Of a stretch of DNA of 64,000 nucleotides, positions 56,180 to 64,000 are shown piece by piece (the stretch's first letter is position 1; the number at the start of each line of letters is the position of its first letter). The position numbers and the translations under genes were made by a program. The DNA comes from Chinchilla lanigera. Its lineage: Eukaryota; Chordata; Mammalia; Rodentia; Chinchillidae. The notes beneath the pieces are model-generated. The model did not search any database and had not been told where the DNA came from. It saw only the letters and a list, made by a program, of their open reading frames with translations. The stretch lies in the NCBI RefSeq assembly GCF_000276665.1, contig NW_004955473.1, forward strand, positions 5,584,223 to 5,648,222, in the 5' to 3' direction.

Positions 56180-56790
56180 AGGCTACAAGGCACTTCTAGT
56201 CTGGAGTTAGAGTGCTGGGGTTCAAATCTTGGCTTATCTGTTGCAATGGTTAATTTTGATTGTCAACTTGATTGACTTGGGAGCTGCCTAAGGAGATTAG
56301 GAAAGCGTATTTCTGTGTGGTTCTGTGTGGATCAAAGGGGTGTGACCTTGGGGAGTATATATATGGTCCCTGGTCCCTATCCCCCTTCTCTTGCATTCTC
56401 CCTGCTCTCTATTTCTTGGATGTCATGAGGTGAGCAGTATTATTCTCCTATACCTTCCACTATGATATTGCTACCTTAGAACCAGTTGATCGTGAACTGA
56501 AACTTGTGAAGCCATAAACAAAAATAAACCTTCTCTCCCTTAAGATTTTTATGCCTCCTATTTTGCCCCAGCAATACAAAACTAACACATCTGCTTACAA
56601 ACTGTGCTCTGGGCAACTCACTTAAATTTTTTATGCTGCAGTTTCCTCATCTGTGAAATGAAGGTGATTACGATATCCATATCATAGGGTTGTTGTGAGA
56701 CCTAATTAGATTAAAGATTATAAAATACTTAGTATAAAACTTGTACATAGTAAATACCATAAAAGTGCTCAATGTTTATTATTGAGCACT
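56180..56790 (+). mobile_element. MIR SINE split by a MaLR-like LTR
   Basis: The 5' part (56,180-56,242, 'GTGCTGGGGTTCAAATCTTGGC') and the 3' part (56,588-56,790, 'CTGGGCAACTCACTTAAATTTT', 'TTTCCTCATCTGTGAAATGAAGG', 'GGGTTGTTGTGAGACCTAATTAG') are collinear with MIR and lie on either side of the LTR. Confidence 0.8.
56243..56587 (+). mobile_element. MaLR-like LTR (MT/ORR-type)
   Basis: Starts 'GGTTAATTTTGATTGTCAACTTGATTGAC' and ends 'AACAAAAATAAACCTTCTCTCCC...' with AATAAA at about 56,523. The short 345-base size and layout recall rodent MT/ORR MaLRs. Sits inside a MIR. Confidence 0.65.
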
Positions 56791-56794
56791 TGTT

Positions 56795-58779
56795 TATGTT
56801 TATTCTTTTTATCTTCAGCTTTGGACCATAATTACCAATGTGGGAATAACAGAACTCTCCTTTCACATTTTGTTATGTTTGATGTATGGATCATGAAACT
56901 AACCTAGAAGCAAGCAAGGGTATTTAAATTGTCTTAGGGTAACACTTCTAGGTAACTGGAGCTGAGAAAAGAAAATAAAAACAATTCTGTACTTATTTGA
57001 ATGCCCCATTAGAACTATCAGGAAAATAATCCTGTGTGGGTCATTGGTGTAGTCATCACTATTTAGTAAATCAAGTGGTCTCTTCCTTTGGAAGAGGAGA
57101 CGCTTTGTAGGAGGAATATGCTCATTCAAATTAGGTGCCAACACATTTTTAATAAATTCTCTACATGCAGTAAAGTGAATTATTATGCTGTGTAAACTCT
57201 GGAAGGATTTTCTTACTTTTCACTGGATAGAAAAGCTTGTTTTATTAATATCTTGAATAACAGCATTCTGTAAACAACTCACACTTTTTAGATTTACCCC
57301 TGTTAAAGAATGCCATACTTAAGTGCTTGGAATTGACACTTGAAAATGAAATACGGCTGCAAATAATGGGGAAATTGTAGATGTATTTTATACCTCTCCT
57401 TCCACAATCAAAAGATCTCATAAATACAGTCTCTAAAAGTGTCAGTGGGGGAGTTAACATAACCGTACAAGCAATAAGCCTGACCTTTCAATGTAATTTA
57501 TTTTCGATTTACTCAATCCTTTTTTATTAAAACTAGTACATCTGAAGCAGAATTAAATCCTATTATAACAGGTGTGTGATCATATCAGGTTCTCCCTGCC
57601 ACCAGCCTACCTTATCAAAAGCTACTTTGTTTCAAAGAGGATAACCTGATCAGGACAGTGGGATACTTTGGAAAGCTGGGGACAGAAGGGGAAGGATAGC
57701 TTTATTTTCCTGAGAGCAACTGTGGTTACCAGTGAAATCAAAGAATATTTATGGCCATTTCTTTTATGTTTGAAAAGCCATGGTGGGACATAATCTCTCC
57801 ACCATGTTTATGAAAGTTATTTTTCTTTGGGATTATTTAGACCCAGGGATATCAGGCTGTTCTGTATCATGATTCATACATTACTAGTTGCACTCATTTT
57901 CATGTGCAATGCTCTTAGTCCAGTGACCACTGGGGGGGATAAAAGCACCTTTTAGACACTACTTAGATACAGATTCATTTGATTTGATAGAAATAGACTT
58001 TCAGTATTTGGCCTAGGTCAGGGAAAATAATTCTATTGTGTCCTTGAAGATTTAGAATTTTAAAGCGAACCCCATTTATTAATAGTTGGGCCTGGTTCTT
58101 CTGGTTTCATCTTTTGGTTTCTATCTCCTATTCTCTACCTGTTCATCTCACTATCCAGTTCAATTTCCACCTCTTGTAGGAAGCTATTCTAGATATACCA
58201 CTGCTGCTAACTTCTTCCCTTCTCCCAAATCTTCTACCATCAACTGACCACAGATTTGTGTGAGTGTAGCTTTATTCCACTGTCACTTTGAGAACTCCTT
58301 GGGGAGTAGAAATTTAAGTCAGGCTAATTTTCCTTTCTAGTGAGTTGGAGGGCATAGTGGGGCTCATCAAGAAAAAAATAAATGACTATAAATTAGCAGT
58401 AGAGAAAAACAAGCTTTATGTCAGTGCCACTCTGACAGGTTATATGGAATTAGGAGAAGTTCATCACAGCATGAGACCTTCCAAAGGCCACGGTGCAGGG
58501 GTCAGGGGCCATCAAACAGAATGGAAGGAAAGCAAAGATTATCCAGGGGAGAGGGAAAACAGAAGGAAGGCTTGCATATTTATTTGATGTTGCTTAGCAG
58601 CACAGTGGTGAACCTCTGAGCCAGAGATATCTGAAGAGCAGCAGTGTCTTGGAGTCTTAAATCATATATATGGCTGTCAGATGGTAGGTGCAGTCTTGTG
58701 GGGGTTGCAAAGCATGCAGGCTCTAAATGGTTAAGAACCTGCCTATTTGGGCTATTTTTAAACAATCAAGTGTCTGTCA
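56795..58779. other. Unassigned non-coding DNA
   Basis: No gene or confident repeat in nearly 2 kb. Possibly the least repeat-affected part of the window. Confidence 0.45.
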
Positions 58780-59580
58780 ATCTTGATTGTCAGTTTACTG
58801 GATTAAGAGACTCCTGGAAAACTAGCAGATATGATAGACATTGTGAAATGATAGGAAAACATTCAAGGGTAAAGGGCAACTGGGATGTGGGAAAAGAGAA
58901 GGGAAAGAAGGAAAAATTTTGTATGTATGTATATACAGGATAGTTAACATAGTTGTTCTACTGTCTTCTATTTCTTTGCTGAAAGAAACTGTCAATAAGT
59001 CCTTGATTGATCAATATTGCATGTCTTTATCTGTTTTCATGAGAAACCACTTTGAAGATATGAATATGTAATACAACAAGCATTGTTAATTTTCTGCCAC
59101 TTTGTTTGTAACTCTGTATTGTCTGTACTATTCTTTTGCTATTTTGTAAAAGGTTGTCTGTCTGTTAATGTTTTCCTCCTTTTATTTTTAAAATAAAAGA
59201 AAAAAAAGAGAGACTCCTGGAGTTGTGATTGGATTGTGAGAGCACTAACCTCTTCAATGAGTTAAGACTTTAATGAGGTCGTGGCTGAATGAGCTGTTAT
59301 AATGAGGGGCCTAGTTGGAGGAAGTGGGAAGTGGGGGCTTGACCTTGGGGACTATATCTGGTCCCTGGTCCCTTCTTCTTGAAATTTCCCCCACAGTTTG
59401 CTCACAGATATCATGAATTTAGCAGCTTTCCTCCTTCATGTCCTCTGACCATGATGTTTCTGCCTTGTAGCCAGCTGACCATGGACTGAAACCTCTGAAT
59501 CTGTGAGCCAAATAAACCTTTCCTCCTTTAAATTGCAGGTATTAGGAATTTTGTCCAAGCAATGGAAAGCAGAGCAATTG
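58780..59580 (+). mobile_element. MaLR-like LTR split by a young L1
   Basis: 58,780-58,818 ('TTGATTGTCAGTTTACTGG') and 59,222-59,580 ('ACCTTGGGGACTATATCTGGTCCC', 'GTAGCCAGCTGACCATGGACTGAAACC', 'GAGCCAAATAAACC') make up a MaLR-like LTR like that at 56,243, with AATAAA at about 59,511. Confidence 0.6.
58819..59208 (+). mobile_element. Young L1 3'UTR insertion with 13-bp TSD
   Basis: Only 3'UTR of the youngest L1 subfamily, with tail 'TTTTATTTTTAAAATAAAAGAAAAAA'. AGAGACTCCTGGA occurs at 58,806-58,818 and 59,209-59,221. It is collinear with 10,155-10,545. No coding sequence. Confidence 0.95.
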
Positions 59581-59819
59581 AAACTAGATGTGAAAAAATT
59601 TGAATTTGTTTCCTATTGGGTTTTGAGCTAACAGATCCCAGCCTGTTAGGAAGAAGTAAATAACATAGGGTCAATATACAGATTCCATCTTTGGTTGATT
59701 TATGTAACACTCATTGGTACTGTTGAAATCTACTAGTCAGTAGTTTAAATAAAAAGTAGAATGTATTGCTTGGTTGAGCAAGAGAGAACTTCTCTTATAA
59801 GATATTAGGAGAAAAATAG

Positions 59820-60415
59820 AGGGCTTAGCACTGTGGTGGATTAATGGTCAGTTTAAGTGGGAATGCCCAGCCGAATTGAATCAGCATGGTTCTGGGTGTG
59901 GAAGGCCCACCTGAGGGTTGTTGCCAATGGCATGAAAGGGGAACTGCAGGGGAAGATTGTATGGTGTTGATTTCCCTTGAGAAGTTTCCCATGGCTTATT
60001 TTCCATCACTGGGGATGGTTGTTTTTCTCTTCCAGAGTGCTCTGGTCTTTGCCTTGAGTGTCACTTCCTGGCTCCAGTGCAGATAGATCCCTTAACCTTC
60101 TGGCACAGATCCTTCACTCTACTGGCACAGACTTTCTATCTTCCACTACTGGCTGTTGGGCCTTCCCCGTGCAGATCCCTGATAAGGACTTGCATGAGAC
60201 ATTGCTGTGGGCTTTAACCCCCTGTTGGACTCCTAGAGGACATTACTATGGGCTTTAGGACTTTGGCTAGATCCGTGTAGGACCTTGCCATGGGATCCAG
60301 GTCCTTGGCTGGATTCTTCAGTTCTCTAGCACATGGACAGATCACCCGCACTCTTCTGCATTTGACTTTTTGGGTGAATATTATAAGATAATCCTATAAA
60401 TTATGTGTCCTGTAT
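59820..60415 (+). mobile_element. LTR-like element with 41-base internal repeats (unclassified)
   Basis: A block with three tandem units of about 41 bases (starts near 60,199, 60,240 and 60,282; core ACATTGCTGTGGG / ACATTACTATGGG / ACCTTGCCATGGG). It ends with 'ATTATGTGTCCTGTATTAAATC', a possible poly-A/R region. Looks like an LTR U3 repeat, but no TG...CA or TSD is established. Confidence 0.35.
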
Positions 60416-60699
60416 TAAATCTATTCTCCTGAAAACTCTGACCACAAAATCACACACCGTATGGGTTTTAGCAAATGTAGAATTCATGGACTGGTGAGTT
60501 CTCAGAAGCAAAAGTATCTAGAGGTTTTACATCTTGGCATGAAAACATGGTTTCTGGAGTGTGTCTGTTGTAACTGAGGTATGGGGCGATCACTGATAGC
60601 CTTTTAAAAGCACAATTAGCAATGCAAAGTGCCACTGACCAAATGAATTTGAAACTCACCTTGATGATTACTTATTGCTATGGCCAAAGAACAGATTGG

Positions 60700-60806
60700 T
60701 GTCTTTTTAGGAGAATAAAAACAATTTATTCTCAGCACCTAGCATCTCTCACAATGTTTTGTAAGCACCAAGCACTCAGTAAACACTTGTAGAATAAATG
60801 AGCAGA
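60700..60806 (+). mobile_element. L2-like 3' end
   Basis: 'CAGCACCTAGCATCTCTCAC' then 'AGCACTCAGTAAACACTTG' and 'AATAAATGAGCAG' follow the L2 terminus. Confidence 0.5.
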
Positions 60807-60929
60807 ATATGTATATCAGTTAAAACATATTGTCTTTGAGTCTCCCCTGTGGTATCTAAGCTTCTCCCTGAGGTTCAAATGTGGAAAAAATAATATCTAC
60901 TACCTGCCATTAACTTTTAAATTTCCAAA

Positions 60930-61500
60930 CTAACCACTTTCATGTGTATCACCGCACTTGACCTTTACTTTGCTCTCTAAGGCTGGGAAGGAAAGGAAGA
61001 TTTATAAATATTTCCATTTGTAAATGAGAGATAAAAGGCCCAAAGGCTACAGTTCTCTTTTCAAGGCAAGTGTTAGGTTAAGAGGGCAGAGATTCCCATC
61101 TGGTGTAGAGAGACATTGATCCTCTCACCCTTCATTGGGGAAAGGCCTAGAGTGGTCAGCCCTGGCAGACTGGTCTGGCTGCAAGAAACCTGGTCTATTT
61201 TTCCTCAGTGTGCCGACTACTATCATTTTCTATGTGTGCCCTGATGGGAAAATAGTGAAGCACTACACAGAAGTGCCATTTAGTATGTATGTGGGTCTGA
61301 ATAGATGGTACATAACGCTCCATGAAATAATACCACTTTATAACAGATTGTTTTGTGAGAGTTTACGAAGTGCTTTCATTCATGTTATAGTCTAATCTAC
61401 AAACTAAGCCTGTTCTGTGGAGTAGTATTATTTAACGCTACATTTACAATACAGTTTGGAAAATGAGGAGGGTAAAAGAGAAAACAACCTTAAATTGTAT
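60930..61500 (-). mobile_element. Two MIR/L3-like remnants
   Basis: 60,930-61,060 and 61,340-61,480 each have minus-strand MIR-like wording ('AATATTTCCATTTGTAAATGAG' and 'GAAGTGCTTTCATTCATGTTATAG', 'TTGGAAAATGAGGAGG'). Between them nothing is recognised. Confidence 0.4.
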
Positions 61501-61579
61501 TACCTCAAACAATTGCTCTTATAATTTTGGTAGTTCTTTTTTTTTAAACAGGAACATCTTTTTCTAGCATAATTAAAAT

Positions 61580-61952
61580 CACATGTGATAGTCAATTTGA
61601 CTAAAGGCTGCAGAGATATGCGATTAAACATTATTTCTGGATGTGTCTGTGCGGGTGCTTCCTGAAGAGATTAGCATTTGAATTGGTGAACTGAATGAAG
61701 CAGATGGCCCTCCTCAATGTGAGTGCGCATCATCCAATCTGTTGAGAACCAGAATAGAACAAAAAGGTGGAGGAAGGTTGAATTCAGTCTCCTGCCCTTG
61801 GCACGCCCAGTTCTCAGGACTTCAGAGGCAAGCTAGAATCTACTCCATCAGCTCTCTGGCTCCCTGCTCTTGAAACCATACAACTGGTTTTCTAGAGTCT
61901 CCAGCATACAGATGGCAGTTCATGAGGCTTCTCATGAGTCAATACCTTATAA

Positions 61953-62002
<50 letters not shown>

Positions 62003-62053
62003 CTTCCTAATGATTCTGTTATTCTGTTTCTCTAGAAAGCTGTAATACAGATT
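61580..62053 (+). mobile_element. ERVL-type LTR
   Basis: Shows 'TAAACATTATTTCTGGATGTGTCTGTG', 'GAAGAGATTAGCATTTGAATTGG', 'GCATCATCCAATCTGTTGAGAACC', 'AGAATAGAACAAAAAGG', an AATAAA (about 61,951) followed by a (TC)n run, and an end 'GTTTCTCTAGAAAGCTGTAATACAG'. This order is that of an old mammalian ERVL-group LTR. It stands 5' of ERVL pol in the same orientation and may be the 5' LTR of that copy. Confidence 0.7.
61957..62001. repeat. (TC)n microsatellite in LTR
   Basis: About 22 TC units directly after the LTR's AATAAA, as is common in this LTR family. Confidence 0.95.
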
Positions 62054-62309
62054 TTGATAGTGAAATTGGTTCTGTAGAAATATAATTTTAAGAATGAGTT
62101 TCATGTTTTGGTTCTAGGATTTCTGAAATTGGTTCTCAAATCTGATTAGATTGAAGAATGCAAATCATTCTAGTTCCAGTAGTAAAGAGAGCACTAATAA
62201 TCAATGTGTGATCTGACAATAGAGATATATAAATTATTACTGGATAGTCCTGGTGAATCATTTTAACATGTTTTTAGAAAACTAGCAAATGTAATAAGGT
62301 TGACATTTT

Positions 62310-64000
62310 GGGCTTAATGTTACTGGACAAAGCCCCTGCATCCTGGGTAGGTAAATACTATTCTTTGAACAGAAAGCCCTTGGCCTGCTACTGGGCCTTA
62401 GAAGAGACTATCTACTTAATTATGTGTCACCAAGTTATCGTGAAACCTGAACTGCCCATCAGACCATAAAGTTGAGCATATACAGCAGCCTTCTATCACC
62501 AAATGGAAGTGAATCTATCTGTCTGTCTATCTATCTATCTATCTATCTGTCTATCTATGAGCAAGTCCTGAAAGCACAAGCAAGTTACATGTTGAATTGG
62601 CCCCAAATGCTCATTATTTTTACTCCTGTTATATACTTCCTATTCTCTCTAGTTCTACACAAATGCCTCATAGCGAGTTTCCTATGATTAGCTGCCACAT
62701 TAGGAGAAGTCCTGGGCCTGGTTCTGTACAATAAGTTTTCATAACCTGAACATGATCAGGTGCAGCACTATAGCCTTGCTCTGGGTCATCCTTGAAGGAA
62801 AATGGTGAATAAAAATCATCTCAGTGGACAGAATTTTGAGGACTGTACCTGGTTTTCACTTTGCTTGGAAGGAGATATGGCCAGATGTAAAATTTTATTC
62901 TGATACATGGATTGTAGCAAATGGTTTAGTTGGATGGACAGGGACTTAGAAGGAACAAGATTAGAGAAATGGTAAGGAAATACTTCTTTAATTAAACGTC
63001 AAAAAGTGTCCTCAGCAGAGGAAGATTTTAATAATCAGATGGATAGAATGATTTAGTCTGTGGACACCAATTGACCTCTTTTTCCAGCCACCCCTGTCAT
63101 TCATTACCCAATAGGCTCATAAACAAAGTAGTCATGGAAGCGGGGATAGAAGTTGTGCGTGGGTTCAGCAACATGGACTTCTACTCACCAAAGCTGACCT
63201 GGCTAGGCCACTGCTAAATGCCAATCTGCCAGCAGCAGAGACCAATAGTTAGGCCTTAGTATAGCACCATTCTCTGGGATAATCAGCCAGCAACCTGGTG
63301 GTAGGTTAGTTACACTGCACTGCTTCCATAATAGAAGGGGCAATGTTTTGTTTTTACTAGAATAGACTCTTTAGAAACATATTTGCCTTCTTTGCATGTC
63401 ATCTGTCTGCCAAAACTATTATCTGTGGGCTTGTAGAATGCTTTACCTACTGTCCTTACACTCCAATGACATTGCTTACGATCTAGCAATTCACTGCACA
63501 GCAAAAGAGGTGCAATAGTAGGCTCATGATCATGGAATTTTCTGGTCTTACTGTGCTCCCCATCACCTTGAAGCAGCTGGCCCGACAGAATTGTGGAAAA
63601 GCCTTTTGAAGACTCTGTTACATTGCCAACTAGGTAACCATACCTTGTAGATTTGGGGCAAAGTCCTCCATAAGGGTGTGTATCCTCTGAACCAGCATGT
63701 ATTATATGGTTCTCTTTCTTCCATAGCCAGGATTTGAGAGTGCAGGAATCAAGGGATGGAAGTGGGAGTGGCACCACTCACAATTATCCCTAGTGTTCTA
63801 CTAGCAAATTTTTTGCTTTCTGTTATTGTGACACTACTCCTCTGGGCTAAAGATATTGGTTACAAAGGGAGAAATGCTTCCACCAGGAGATACAACAATG
63901 ATTCCATTGAATTGGAAGTTGGGACTGCTGCCCAGCCACCTTGGATGCTTCATTCCTCTGAATTTACAGGTAAGGAAGGGAGTTATGATCCTTGCTGGGA
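62310..64000 (+). pseudogene. ERVL pol remnant, RNase H to integrase, runs off the right edge
   Basis: ERVL is an old class III endogenous retrovirus without an env gene. RNase H-region wording is seen at about 62,330-62,460 and integrase-region wording at about 63,180-63,620 (zinc-binding and catalytic core part). A further 3' pol part, where ERVL-type elements can have a dUTPase, comes at about 63,700-64,000. I place these by nucleotide likeness. The plus-strand frame has many stops and indels and a tetranucleotide repeat is inserted at 62,513. The 155-codon open frame on the opposite strand (63,310-63,777) is antisense chance. Non-functional. Confidence 0.75.
62513..62558. repeat. (CTAT/CTGT)n tetranucleotide repeat
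   Basis: About eleven CTAT or CTGT units. Confidence 0.93.

Noticed and set aside
63310..63777. 155-codon minus-strand frame, the longest open frame in the window
   Set aside because: It lies antisense to recognisable ERVL integrase-region sequence, so it is chance.

Overview
The window looks like 64 kb of gene-poor nuclear DNA from a non-murine rodent. Three things point there. Five copies of a tRNA-Ala/ID-like SINE carry an unusual GGTACCGG-type 3' region. Three copies of a rodent-type hAT element (URR1-like) are present. Two 7SL-derived monomers of B1/proto-B1 type sit beside a lineage-specific L1. A castorimorph such as beaver is possible, but I cannot prove it from the sequence. I find no intact cellular protein-coding gene, no exon I would defend, no CpG-island promoter, and no tRNA, rRNA or CRISPR locus. 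Every longer open frame I could place belongs to a decayed retroelement or is antisense to one. All family names come from recognition by eye, not from a database search.

Layout. 1-3.5 kb: mostly unassigned, with one SINE, an L1 tail and a pyrimidine tract. 3.6-6.9 kb: an old minus-strand L1 broken by a URR1-like transposon, which is itself broken by an LTR, and by a second insertion of about 0.7 kb. 7.8-10.8 kb: another old minus-strand L1 carrying a younger minus-strand L1 with a SINE in it, and a clean plus-strand L1 with a 16-bp target-site duplication (TSD). 12.1-14.3 kb: an inverted duplication of about 305 bp, one arm inside an L1 3'UTR, next to an assembly gap. 14.7-16.3 kb: an ancient interspersed repeat split by two L1 fragments and an ERV1-type solo LTR. 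16.3-25.8 kb: stacked L1s in both orientations, ending at a second gap. 26.0-32.1 kb: a near full-length minus-strand L1 with ORF1, ORF2 and a tandem-monomer 5'UTR. 32.1-35.5 kb: ORF1 and 5'UTR remnants of older L1, a young L1 tail, a URR1-like copy and a long TTTC tract. 35.5-61.5 kb: mostly unassigned DNA with scattered MIR, L2, MaLR, DNA-transposon, SINE and L1 fragments. 61.6-64 kb: an ERVL-type LTR and decayed ERVL pol running off the right edge.

Nothing here forms an operon or pathway. What holds the window together is retrotransposition history. L1 machinery probably mobilised the SINEs, and the TSDs give a relative order of insertion. The most unusual signal is a repeated pattern of short templated insertions: segments copied from 0.6-1.7 kb away and pasted into L1 sequence, once inverted and at least twice direct. 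These are either real template-switch or repair products or assembly artefacts, and they are the best targets for follow-up.
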